From positions 3,116,938 through 3,180,937 of the forward strand of contig NC_052399.1 in assembly GCF_009389715.1 (NCBI RefSeq): a DNA stretch of 64,000 nucleotides, in the 5' to 3' direction. Under the pieces are notes generated by a model. It was not told the DNA's origin. It saw only the letters and a list, made by a program, of their open reading frames with translations, and did no database searches. Of the stretch, positions 13,301 to 24,600 are shown in pieces. Each line of letters opens with the position of its first letter. Within the stretch, counting starts at the first letter, position 1. The DNA comes from Phoenix dactylifera (lineage: Eukaryota; Streptophyta; Magnoliopsida; Arecales; Arecaceae). Both the position numbers and the translations under genes were made by a program.

Positions 13301-13920
13301 GCGTCACATCCAGTGAATTGAAAGCTGTGATGGAAGATCGTGAGAGGTTAAAGAAGGAATTGTTAGAGATCTATAAGAAACTAGAAACCACAGTGCGTGA
13401 GTTAAAAGAGGAAAGGAAAGTAGTTGCTACTTTGAACAGGGAGCTTGAGGTTTTAGGGAAACAAATACAAAGAGATTCAGAAGCACGAAGAGCTCTTGAG
13501 ACAGATTTAGATGAGGCTACCAGATCACTTGATGAGATGAATAAGAGTGCATTGTTGCTTTCGGGGGAACTAGAGAACACTAATTCGAGAAATACCAGCC
13601 TCGAAGCAGAGGAAGAGATGCTGGTCAAATCGCTTACTGAGCAAAAGAATTTGTCAAAAGAAGCCCAGGAAAATATCGAGGATGCCCAAAACCTCATCAC
13701 AAGGCTTGGGAGTGAGAGAGAGATCTTGGAAAAGAGGTCTAAAAGGCTTGAAGAGGAATTAGCATCTGCAAAGGGTGAAATATTACGGTTGCGAAGGCAG
13801 ATCAGTATAAGCAAGGAAGCTGGTACTGAGCACCAACCAAAAACCAATGAAGTTGCATCTGGCACTCCTTTCACTGTGAAAAAGACTGCAAGTCGGAGAA
13901 AAAAGGGAGGGTCAACATGA
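5372..13920 (+). CDS. MFP1: MFP1, thylakoid coiled-coil DNA-binding protein (4 exons)
   Basis: MAR-binding filament-like protein 1 is a plastid protein that binds thylakoid membranes and nucleoid DNA and, in Arabidopsis, positions starch granule initiation. I predict exons 5372-5624, 8852-9057, 9152-9295 and 12208-13920. All junctions are GT-AG and in phase (1, 0, 0), giving 771 aa; family members are about 700-730 aa. Residues 1 to about 45 look like a transit peptide. A hydrophobic segment follows at about 59-77 (FLLVGVSVLPLLQLGAIAV) and a second at 166-186 with the family motif SLLNGLGIVGSGVLGALYA. Residues 202 to about 750 are one long coiled coil, and the tail is basic (SRRKKGG). The start MGF matches known MFP1 proteins. 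An upstream ATG at 5242 opens a long overlapping frame, which could lower translation if transcribed. Exon 2 holds three 20-residue repeats. Gene identity is secure; exon 2 is the least conserved part. Confidence 0.9.
6081..6104. repeat. (CTTT)6 microsatellite
   Basis: Six perfect CTTT units lie in MFP1 intron 1. Confidence 0.95.
7287..7313. repeat. (AT)13 microsatellite
   Basis: A perfect dinucleotide run in MFP1 intron 1. Confidence 0.95.
8027..8152 (+). other. Candidate in-frame cassette exon of MFP1 intron 1
   Basis: Between MFP1 exons 1 and 2 there is a 126-bp segment bounded by TTTCAG before and GTAAGA after. It is a multiple of three, begins and ends in phase 1 exactly as exons 1 and 2 require, and has no stop. 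Inclusion would add 42 residues (starting GNQDMQHQKALAMLHKHEH) just after the first hydrophobic segment. Known MFP1 proteins do not contain it as far as I recall, so it may be an optional exon or chance. Confidence 0.4.
8878..9057 (+). repeat. Three 60-bp coding repeats in MFP1 exon 2
   Basis: Three consecutive 60-bp units encode 20-residue repeats with the cores KEPEQEISSQ, TEPEQEVSSQ and KKPEQEISSQ. The third unit ends exactly at the exon 2 donor. The repeats lie in the linker between the two hydrophobic segments of MFP1. Confidence 0.85.
9718..9731. repeat. Poly-G tract
   Basis: A run of about 14 G in MFP1 intron 3 follows a T- and G-rich stretch. Similar runs occur at 17118-17128 and 44956-44967. 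Confidence 0.9.
9961..10175. repeat. GTACC-rich dispersed repeat, copy 1
   Basis: About 200 bp in MFP1 intron 3 is dense in GTACC, GGTAC and ATACTGTACC words and ends TACTGAAATGG...CTTGGTGA. A second copy at about 16660-16865 has the same word content, order and ending (TACTGAGATGG...TTTTGGTGA). This defines a short dispersed family with many partial palindromes such as ACCGGT. The element class is unknown. Confidence 0.6.
11596..11655. repeat. Common plant repeat motif (AACTAGTTGGGG type)
   Basis: The string AAAACTAGTTGGGGTTGGCT, followed by ACTTGAATCC, lies in MFP1 intron 3. Close variants (ACTAGTTGGGGTCGGCTAC) are widespread in plant genomes in short interspersed repeats. The full element boundaries are not visible. 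Confidence 0.45.
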
Positions 13921-15740
13921 GAAGTTTCTTAATGAAAAGACAGATCAGGGAATGCAATCCCGTGTTTCCTCCTGTCTCAGTTTAATGATTTGAAATTTTA
14001 CATACAAAACCATGCATCATGTTGTGTCATCCTTTAATTGAGTAATTGTAAGAGAACTTCACTCTATGAACTCCGGCCTTCTTTTCCTGCCGCTTCTGGT
14101 TTTTTAAAATGGCATTCTATTGTGTAAAAGACACTGAACTGTGACGGGAATCAAAGGCATATTTCTGTTGTATAGAACTGCAGATCACAATTTGAGCTGT
14201 GAAAATGTTGGAAGATTATTTTTCTTACAGTGATCTAAAGAAGACTGAACTGGAAATTTGAAGTAGAAGAAATTCATAAACGCAAAAGGTCTGTTATCAA
14301 CTTGTGGAACATAATGTGTTTTTCCTTATTCCCCCCTTCAGATCATTTCAGTTGTACAAATTTTACCTGAATCATCTAATATACCTATACTAATTATGTT
14401 ATGTATAAGATACCTATAGTAATTACATATTGATATCGATACAGCTTGCTTATGTTGTATAAGATGCTAACATGCAGCTAGTGAGAATTACACTAAAAGT
14501 CTCTGACATGTCAATGAGGATTGCTAGAACTTGTAACTGTTTGTCGTCGAGCACAGTTAGCTAACTAGTAATGAGTATGTGCTAAAACTTTAATTTTTTG
14601 TGTTCAATTCTAGTTGGGTGCTTTCCTTCCCTATATATTGAATACTCAGTTAATTACCCCTCATGCTTGGGTTATGGGCGTCCTTTGAGAATAGTGCAGG
14701 CTGACAGAGCATTCTGGTAGACTTGAGAAAGGGAGAGACAGACCAGATATAAAATCGAGCATGGATTGAGATTCAGGGGACAATTGACATGTCCAGTTTT
14801 CATCAAGAAGAAACACAAAGTTTACTTTGTAAGTACAAAGAGAAGATCTCTCAATTTATGAAAATACACAATCCACACAGTTCTAATGCACTTACATTTA
14901 CTTTTATGCATTGATGTGCCAGCATATGATTGGAAGCTGATGTGCGGCACCGTGTGTCTGGATCAGTCTTCTTCTAATCACGTGCTGCCATATGAAAAAC
15001 AAATGGGTATTCAATGCCGGCTGTTGGGGGAATAGTATAATGGAATTAGAGTCTGCAATCCTAAAGCCGAATTCAATTTTGATGCCCATCTGGCCATCTG
15101 TGAACCAGTTATTTTTGGATTGCCAACTTCAGAAGTAAAAAGGCTGGTGCCTTCTTCTTTTTTTTTCCCTTTTTTTTTTTGTTTTTTCTCTATTAGCAAG
15201 ATGCGGAAGCTTCCCGTGCTGGTCAAGCTTTCGTCTTCGGAATCCTCAATCTCATCCTGCTAGCCTGAGGAGACTCCATCATTGACATCAGGGTTTTAAT
15301 TCACCAAGGAATGGGAGGTATTTGGATTTCTTTCCCTTTGAACTTAGGTGGATCAAGGTTTCAGCAATGGTTGTGCAAATTTTTTTCCAAGAAACAGGAA
15401 ATGACTGTGGATTTGAAGTTAATGACAGGGAGAAAGGATCCACTTGGAAGAGTTAAAGGTTCTGTGCTCCAATTTATCTGGTTCAGGACTAAGAAACTTC
15501 ATGTCCTATCAGGCGATGTTATGAGCTTATTGTGTCCCAGGTTATTTGCCTAGTTAGTTATACAATGTAACTCTGAATTTCTGCATGTCCATTCTTATTG
15601 GGACTCTCATATCCTGAACGTGCTCATGTATTTCTTTGATTCTTGACTCACTGTTTTTAGGGTCACGGGAGTCTGCATTTGCTTCTGTTCTGCTCTGCTC
15701 TCTTGCCTGATAAAAGATCACTAAACCTGTCTATGTATCT
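13921..15740. other. MFP1 3' region and intergenic DNA, no gene seen
   Basis: The MFP1 3' UTR starts at 13921; its end was not located. Beyond it there are only short unconvincing frames, including one at 15311-15553 that I do not recognise and that lacks clear splice sites. Confidence 0.5.
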
Positions 15741-16659
15741 AACTGATTGATTGCTTCTTGGTAATATTTTTACAATGATAGTTATTCTTGCATTCTACTG
15801 TGGATTTCGCATGCACTTTCAAACTATGGGCTTGTCTTCATATATTTTAACTAAACTAAGGATGTTTCTTGTGGACTCTCATGTTTTGACCATGCATACC
15901 CATTAATTCACCTTACCAAGCAACTTCTTTCCTCCCTTAGTTGCCATTGTTCTTGGACTGTTCTGGATCTCCATAATGGGTGCACATTGTTCATGACAAG
16001 CATTGTTCTTGGACTCCTCTGATGTAAGCCACAAAGCTGGAAGACATTCTTCTCGGGACTACTCAGAGATCTCTATGATAAAATGTACCTGCTATCTATT
16101 TTTTGCTGATCCTTTTGGATTTTTTGAAATTGACTCCCATAATTCCTTTATTATCATATTGATTCTTCATGAAGATACCTATGAATTTTTTTGTTTATAT
16201 TTTTTGCCGTATAATTTTACAAGCTTGCATATAATCAGGCTTTTTGTTTTGTATATGATTCTTTTGTTAGCATGTTATTCTTCTTGTCCGGCCGGTCAGC
16301 TTTCTTAACAAAATTAAAATGGTCATAATGATGGCTTAGATGAATGATTGACGGTGGACATGAGTTCCTTGGTTAATGTTAATCCTAGTACTTTTTTTAT
16401 CCTAGGACGATGTTTTTTACCGATTGTATATTTGTGTTTAAAGAAAAGCAGTTACGGTAAAAGGCTAGCCTTGATTGTGAAATGTAACTTTGGACTTGGA
16501 ATGTAAATGCTAAGGTAAATTTTAAATGTCTTTTGTATATGGTGATAAAACATGGACCTCTTCGGATAGAAATTAATAGGGTGAATGAAGACTACCTTAC
16601 AATGTCTTCCTCTTTTCTATATTGGTAGACAAATGAGCAAATAAACTTGTTGGAATATG

Positions 16660-16865
16660 GCAGGGGATCGTGAGAGTCATGGTTCGCCCGTACCGGTCCG
16701 AATCGGACGGTACAGGGCATACCATACCAGTTTGGTACCGGTATGCAATATAGAAGATGTATTGATACTCAGTACGCCAAAAAGACTTCGTACCATACTG
16801 TACCGACATAGTGCTAGTGTTGCACCAGTATGGGGTCTGGTACTGAGATGGCAAATTTTGGTGAG
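16660..16865. repeat. GTACC-rich dispersed repeat, copy 2
   Basis: The block runs from GTACCGGTCCGAATCGGACG, with the palindrome ATCGGAC/GTCCGAT, to TGAGATGGCAAATTTTGGTGA. It interrupts segmental copy A and is missing from copy B, which suggests it is a mobile insertion. Confidence 0.6.
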
Positions 16866-16975
16866 AGTCATTTTGTTTCTGCCCTACTCTTTCTTATCAT
16901 TATGGTGAGAGTCATTTTGTTTTTGCCCTACTCTTTCATATGATTATGGTGATAAATAGTTTCTGCCCTACTCTT
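16861..16975. repeat. Local triplication of a TTCTGCCCTACTCTTTC unit
   Basis: The unit GGTGAGAGTCATTTTGTTTC, followed by TGCCCTACTCTTTC, appears at about 16860 and 16904, and a shorter form appears at about 16957. Copy B of the segmental duplication has only one, so the amplification is specific to copy A. Confidence 0.7.
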
Positions 16976-17710
16976 TCCAGGGTTTATGGTTGATTTCTTA
17001 TATTCAATGTGCAGACATATAACTTACTTTAGTTTGAGTTCAATCTGTGTACGCCTATGAATTCTCATGCCATTTTTTTTCTCATGTCATTTTTTTCTGG
17101 ACTTTTTTTTCTTTTGGGGGGGGGGGGGTGCTCACTTTTGGAAATGCTTAAAATCTACAGGGGATAAAGGATTGAAGGTTGGTGCTGGTCTGTTTGGCTG
17201 CCCAGTGGATGGGATGCCATTCTGTATTTTGGGACTCCCTTGACAATTAGAAAGCTTAGAGTATGATGTAGAAGCATAGCCTGCAATATAAGTTTCTGAT
17301 ATTAATTTGGAATCCTGATTATCCTTACCTAGATATTGGAAGTTGAATGTTGCTTAATGAGTCATATTGGAAGTCTAGTTTGGCTGCCTTGTAGTGCATG
17401 TGGTGGGCTTAGGAAGTTGTTTTGTATTAATCATTGAAGCTTGACTTGAAAACCTTGTAAACCCTACATATGTTTCTATGAGCAAAAGAAGCGGGTTCTT
17501 TTGAAGTTTCTGAAAATTAATCTCAGCAAGTGGTTCTTGCTCATGGTATAAGTGATTCCACCTACAAATCAATTATTGGCTTGGTCATGTTGAGTGACAT
17601 CTGCATCAGAGTGCATGACTAAGTTCTTTTGGTTGAGAAATTAGAATTATTTGATAGAATAATGATTTAATGGAAGAGCAAGCAATTGTGTTTTAAGGGG
17701 GAGAAACCTT

Positions 17711-17997
17711 GAGAGTCTGTTTGGATATTCCTTCAGGATGGGGCTGAAAATTTTGTGGGAATTGGTCCTGTTGGCTCATCTAGCTTGCATCTTCTAAGAG
17801 TCTGTTCAAAAAATTCAGCCCAGATTGTATTGCAGGATAAAAAAAAAGAAGACCCGTGGTGGTTTTTTTCTTTAATCTCATAGAATTTGGGCTAGATGGA
17901 GTTTGGTTGATAGGGGGCTATACTTAAATGGATGGCCTAGTTTACAATCCTACAGGAATTTTAGCCTAATCCTGTAGGAATAGCCAAACATGCCCTT
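17711..17997. mobile_element. MITE-like element with imperfect terminal inverted repeats
   Basis: The left end GAGAGTCTGTTTGGATATTC and the reverse complement of the right end, AAGGGCATGTTTGGCTATTC, agree at about 15 of 20 positions. The G-rich TGTTTGG terminus is usual for short hAT-type plant MITEs. Length is 287 bp with no coding capacity. An internal palindrome (TCCTACAGGA...TCCTGTAGGA) lies near the right end. No clear target duplication was found. Confidence 0.5.
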
Positions 17998-17999
17998 AT

Positions 18000-19900
18000 T
18001 AAAGTTATTTTGTTTAGCCTCTTTGTCAATTATATACAGTTGTCAATATTATGACTGATGAAGTGGTTTTCTTTCAAGGATGATTGAGGATTTGTAGAAA
18101 TGAATATATTCATCTACTAGGTAGACTAGGTTGAGTCTACTTTGTTGCAAAAAAAGAGTTTTGTGGAGTATCAAGGAATTAAGGGAGATGGATATGACTC
18201 TTCTTGCTAATGGTTATGGAAGCTAGATAATGATGAGGATGATTATGTAATACGATGGTGAGAATAGTAGTGATCAAAATGAAAATGATTTCACATTGGT
18301 CAAATGGATTAATTTCTACTTGGTTGTTGACAATAGATTTTGACAGAATAATAGATTGGTCAATAGTAGGAGGGGTTGAGAGGGTGAGTTGATGTGGGAT
18401 TGTAAAAGACATAAAATACCCTTAAGAGTTATAAAAAGTAAGGGTATTTTTTGTCTACGGAAAAATGGGTAGATTGATAACCTGCCATAACAGAGAGTAG
18501 ATTATCAATCCTCTTTATATATATACAAGAGCATGAGGAATTTATAATTATATTATTATTATAAAATATTTTTTTATCTAATGGTCGTTATCTTCTCTGA
18601 ATGACTTCAAGTGAAATCGTTAATTAGAAATTGATAACGAATTTTAGCTTGAAATAGGGTTCTATAAATATATTTTTTTTTTGACAAACGACATATAAGA
18701 TGAAGTCCGCAATTTGATGCGGATGTCATAATATCTCTTACCCTTTAGTTCTAGATATGAAAGTAATTTAAGGTACAGCCAAGGATATATGCCATGTAAA
18801 ATAAGTCGGCAATCGGAACCTTGCAACTTGGGGACTTGCAAGTTTTACGGTTTAAAAAGGACTTATAGACGAAGGGCTGAGGGAAATCACTCTATCCCCT
18901 CCCGTTTTCCTCCATCCATCTCCCGATTTTCTTCTTTTTCTTGAATCCATGGCGACCACTCCTTCCTCTTTTCCCCTTCCAGCCCCGCTTGTTCTGGTCC
19001 GCAGCTGAAGGTGTGAATGGCAGTGGATCGGCTCTTCCCCACTAAGTTCTACAACCGCGACATCAAGACTCAAGAGGACCAGATGAGTTCTACAGATCAG
19101 CGGAAGAACCAGATAGGATATAATTTCTATTTGCCTGCGTGCCATTATGGTTTGTATGTGATATACGTCAAGGGTGAAGGTTTGATAGATTTTAGCGGTA
19201 CTGTCTGATTCACCTTAAAAGCACTGAGATTAAGGGTTCTGTAAGGATTAGAATTTGTTCAATTAGATATTGCCCTCAATCCATTTTGCTTTGCGTGAAG
19301 AATAATCAAACATACAAGGGATGCTTCTTTTGGATTTTGTTGCTGTTAACGGTATCTTGGTACATCATGTGAAGGAATGGATATGATAAAAATTGTGTTA
19401 CATTTCCAGAACCTCGTAAGTAGGATTGTAATTTTATTAAATATCTTTAGAAAGTGATTGTGAGGGTTTTCTGTAAGGAATTCAATTGAGTTGATTTACA
19501 TAACCAGACAGCACAGTAAAAAAAAGTGTTCTCATTTCCATCGTTGACGCATTACAGATCTTCCTCTCTCCCTCACATCATCTACAGGAAATACTGTCTT
19601 GATCTTGTCCTTTGTTGCTTGATTATTTTTTTTTTATAGCCGCATCTGCATTTGGGCAATGATGCAATTCTGAATCGAACATTCTTGAAAGCTTCTTCAT
19701 GCACATCACTAGTGGCTGGTATTCTTTTTCTTCGTGAATCTCACTGGCTTGCTGCTTTTGCTCAATAAAATGTTGACTCTATGCTATTGCCTACTATAAA
19801 AGCATGAGTCATATTCTATGAGGCAATATCAGAGTCATCTCTCACTACTTTACAGTCACTGTTTGGTGGGAAATAGTTTTGTTTCTTCTGAGCTTTATTC
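18000..19900. other. Intergenic DNA, no supported gene
   Basis: The region is AT-rich with scattered short frames. A GC-richer patch at 18890-19140 has pyrimidine-rich leader-like sequence and a small plus frame from 19017 that I do not recognise. It might be a relic of a gene 5' end. Confidence 0.45.
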
Positions 19901-19929
19901 CAAGGCAACAAATAAGTACACCTGTTTAT

Positions 19930-21155
19930 TTATTTATTTACTTATTTGTCTGATTGATTTATCTCTAATAGTATTTTTACGCTAATGGTCGTTCTTGCAT
20001 TTTACTTTGAACTCAACATAGATCAAGATCATTCTCGTGGACTAGTTCATGTTTCTGACTGCATCTACCCATACACGGACCTGTTTAAGAAAGCCTTTTC
20101 CTTCTTCTCTCATGTCACTGTACATATTCAAGCTACATTAGTGGCTGACATTTTTCTTGAGACAAGAGGACAGGGTTTCTGGCACCGCCTAATTTTTATG
20201 ATTGTAAATTTTAAAGTGATGCAGGCAGAACTTGGTCCCAGGTCTGCTAACAATTCCCAGCAGCTTTACTGACCCAACCAGTTGGCACCCAGCAAACTTT
20301 GTTCTTGTATTACTCAGAAATCTGCAATTTGCAAGAAACCCACTGACTAGTATAAACAAACTGACTGATGTATAGGAAATCCTTAACTTGATTTAAGATA
20401 TTCAGTATCTTGTTTTGCAATTCTTCGTGAATGTGGTAGTATATGATATCCATGAAATATATTTTTATTCATCACTGATCTTACAACCTTAAATTCAGTC
20501 AGGCTGCTTCATTGCTTGGCATGAAAACATAATTTATATATAAAGCGGCACATTTATCTGTTCTGTGCCTTCTTAGCGCCAGTCTGCTTTGTTAACAAAG
20601 TTAATATGATTGTGAGTAAAGTCCCAGCTGAAAGATCAGAAGGAAGATTGATTGCTTTTGTTTGTCACTGGAAGATTCTACCCTGATATTGTTCCATAGC
20701 ATGTGTGTGCGTGTGTAAGGAAAGGAAAGTTGTAACAAACAACTTGATTGTGTAGTATATCATGGGAAGGTGCATGCTTATCTGATTTATAGACGCCTTT
20801 TCTTTGTGATGATAAGAAGAAGCCTCCTTGAGGAGAAATGGATAGGTTGAATGAAGTACAACACTAGGACATTCTTCTTTCCCATCTTGGTGAATGGATG
20901 GATCAGCAAAGGTTTTCTTTTGGAAGTATTGAGGGATCAAGTCAAACATATTTTGTTTTTGCCCTAGTCTTTCCTCAGATTTTGGTGATTATTTTTGGGT
21001 TTTCATCTAGGGAGGAAATAAGGTATTATTACAAAACCAAATTTAATATAAGGGTGTTGGATCAGTTTTCTTATTCTCAGTGTGCAGTTGGTGACATCTT
21101 TAGTTCAAGAATAATCTTGATAAGACTCTGAATTCTCGTACCATTCTTATTTGTC
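19930..21155. repeat. Diverged segmental duplication, copy B
   Basis: This is colinear with copy A at 15745-17090, about 4.1 kb away in the same orientation. It includes a (TTTA)n run at 19925-19943, a frame at 19985-20272 not conserved in copy A, and the anchors TTTTGTTTTTGCCCTAGTCTTTC near 20950, TTCTCAGTGTGCAG near 21073 and GAATTCTCGTACCATT near 21130. It ends just before the 3' side of the sulfate transporter gene. Confidence 0.6.
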
Positions 21156-21639
21156 TGTTTTGATTATGGGTTAAAACTTGAGCGCTCTTTTTAGGATCTG
21201 TATAGTTGATGACAAAGGATATCTTTGATATTTCCAACAAGCATGATGTCTCTGTTCTAGGATTTTGGTACGATGATGCTTGCGAAGAAGATTCTTATGA
21301 AATGATTGTTGAGTATTTAATGTGTCTTGAGAAGCCAGGAATGCCTCAGCTAGAACAAATGTGGACATTTTTGAATGAAACCAGGCAGACATTACATTAG
21401 CAAACAGTAAGATTGCTTGAGGGCTACAAAACTAAATTGAGCTGATGTTATTTTCGTCAAAACCCCCTTGTAACTTGGTGTCTGCATTCTTTTGCAAAAT
21501 CTCTTCTTAGAAGAGCTCAGCATTCTCACTTACTAGTATGCAAGTTTGTTATTGCCTGCTTAAGTTTACCAAGCAACTTTTAGCTACTGTTCAACTATGT
21601 GCTTTGCTTCATAAGCTATTATCTTGCTTTCCAGGTGAA

Positions 21640-24600
21640 CTAGTGTTCTATAGACAACACATATGATCTAGGTTGGTCCTTGTACTTGCAAGAGACCGCA
21701 GCAACAGCTTCTGCAACAGTCATATAAATGCCTTCGGATCCAAATAGTTCCCACATCCCTGATCGGTTCATCCTTTCTGTCACATCCCCCACTGGATTCG
21801 CTAGCACAAGCTACAACATCAAACAAGAAGAACAAATCATGCTAATTCTATTCCCCTTCTTAAATGCATTGACAGGTTTTACTTTACTAAATTGGGTTTC
21901 GGTGATTAGAGAATTTTCCTTACCTCAAGAGATCTCTTATCAAGTGTCTTCTTCAGCTCTGAGAGTGCGTCCATGCCACTTGTGTCTATTGTTGTCACAG
22001 CTGAGGAAATTTTGAAGTTTATAAATCAGTTGGAAAAAAAAAAATTATACAAATAGTTCTCTGTTGTAATTGCATTCAGTTGGTTCATTTGGATTCAGAC
22101 TTGCTTTTGAAGGTGATCACTTACCAGCCATGTCCAAAACAAGACATTTGATAGAGCTCTCGTTCATTTTGATGACCCTCTCTTCCTCTTCTCGCACCCA
22201 TCTCAAGATCCTGACCATTGATTTAATTAGTACTGATATATTAGAAGAGTTAATCATTTGCGAATGATCATCAGAAAATTTGTTATCATGCTTGCATGTG
22301 TCATTTCCAATGCATTTGTGATATTCTTGGTATATTTACAGGCTATAAAAGGGAAGCAGCTGATGCAGCTTGAATCTAGCACAAGCAAGATCTGATCATT
22401 TTGGGAGAAAGAAAAAGAAATCTAGAATTCATTCTCTAGCTTTTAACTTTCAGTCCGTTCAAATTTTCATTTTGTACCTTCAATTTCAAATTCAGCTAAT
22501 TAGGATGTTTTTCTTCCAGGGATGGTGCCAGGATTTACCACCTGGGAGGTCCACAATCCTAATTAAATATTATTTTTTGAGCATAGTCATAATTACTGCT
22601 GCATTCATCATATGTTAGAATATTATCCAGGCTTAGAATTAGCCATTATGTCAATTTCAACCCCTCCAATCACGTTTAAAATTCAGATCTTTATACTCAG
22701 CTGAGAAATATTATGTGTCTCTCAGTGTCTTTATTTTCTCTCTGTCAGAACAAATATCTTTATTTTCTCACTACAACAAGAAGATCTATCATAACAGCTA
22801 TTAATTTATTCGAAAAATATCTTTATACTCAGCTGAGAAATATATAGTTCCGTTTCAACCGTGTAATGGTTTAGGAGAGGTTCCATTATTTGCAGTATTT
22901 TTGGTGTCCAGTTGACAAAAAAGTTCTGTTATGCGTTTTTGTTGAAGCGCTAATATAGAAAGTGAATTAAAAGCCCGATATTGATGAGGATGAGAAAATA
23001 TAATCTAAGATCATAAAGATTCTTGTTGGTGTGGGTATGGGACACTTGTTTCCTTGTTAGAATCAATTTGTTAAGAAGTCTTAGTCGAGAAAATATCATT
23101 AGAGTTTGAAAGGAAATGTAGCACTCAAATCATGGGGTTATCCTTACACCATAGAAGCTGTGGATCAGAAGATTCAGAACTAGGGGGGGCACTTGGAATA
23201 ATTACCCACACTATAGAAGCAAAATGTTAAAACTTTAGGGGGTCGCGGCCTCATTGAGTTGCCATCTGGTTTCACTGATCCAGTTCAATGTGTAGGTCTG
23301 CCATTGATCGTTGGCCAAGTTAAGCCATCGGTGAGGCCTTTGACCAATCTAATTGGCTAACATTAGGTTGAAACCTTTGAAGTTTGGAATACATTTATGC
23401 CACACTAAAACTCACCTTTCTTGGAGGTACATGCAATTGGCGAAGTAGATGGGGGACTCAACGCCAAGAATGAGAAAAGCAGGAACCCTTGCGGCCTCCT
23501 TGTAGTGTGCTAGATTTCTATAGCTTCGAGTCCCTGGAACATTCCCCATGATCACAGTGTTTGGCCGTGTTACATGTATCAAAATTTTCAATATGGAAAT
23601 CGCCACCTGCACACCAAATAGGCACCCAAACCTGGTTCACTAAGCAAATTGGACGACCTATTTTGGTTTAGTTTATTTTATAAACACATTTGGGTGAGTC
23701 TGTGCTTGATGGTGCCGAGTTACTCTGATGAAATATGAAGAGTGCTTACAGCGATCGCAAGGCCAATCTGCACTGAGATGAAGAGAACACCGAAGAAAGC
23801 ACATACACAAGCCAGGAAATCGAGCTTGTCCACCTTCCACAGCCGGATCATGCCATGGAGATCAATGAGACCAACAACTGCTGTTATAATGATCGCACCC
23901 AAGATAACATTGGGTGTGTGGTAAAATAGTGGCATGAGAAATAGCATTGTTATGAGCACAGCTGCCGCCATTACTATGTTGGAGAGTGCTGTCCTGCACC
24001 CGGCATTATAGTTCACAGCCGACCGAGAAAATGATCCTGCATTCAATTAGAGAAAATACGATTCGGTGGAGGAATTTGGGGTCATATGATTATAAACAAA
24101 TATTAAACACGGTTAGATCTTCCTCGAGTTATTGATTTGTTTGTTTATTGTCTATTTATTTATTTATTTATTTATTTAGCAAATACCTGTCGTGACATAG
24201 CATGATGCACAAGAGCCAGCCACGTTCATGATTCCAATGGCCATCATTTCTTTGTTTCCATCAACCTGGTAGTTCTTTAGAGAAGCAAAAGTTCTTCCAA
24301 CAGCTATACCTTCCTGGAATGGCAGAGTGGAATTTGTTCTGGTTAACATGGCAGTGGCAATGGTTGTCACTCTATCTAAACTACTTGGGATGCATTTAAA
24401 TGTCCTAAAGAATCATGGTATCTCATGAATCCGAGCCGGACTTTTCTTTTATGGGTAAGCTCAATATGTGAATTTTTTAATACTAGGGTGAAAAAGTGCG
24501 GAGACAGAGTTTGAATTCAGAACCTCTACTCTGATACAATGTTAATACCACCACTTGTCCCAAAAACTTAAACTAATAGAATAAGGTAGATTTATTTATA

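Larger units (their letters stand above)
15745..17090. repeat. Diverged segmental duplication, copy A
   Basis: This block is colinear with 19930-21155. Matching anchors in order include TATTTTTAC...GTTATTCTTGCATTCTACT at 15765-15805, TTGTGGACTCTCATGTTT near 15870, GGTGAATGAAGACTACC near 16580, TTTTGTTTCTGCCCTACTCTTTC near 16870, TTCAATGTGCAG near 17003, and GAATTCTCATGCCATT near 17060. Copy A also contains the second GTACC repeat, which is absent from copy B. No intact coding frame is shared. Identity at the anchors is about 70-80% by eye. Confidence 0.6.
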
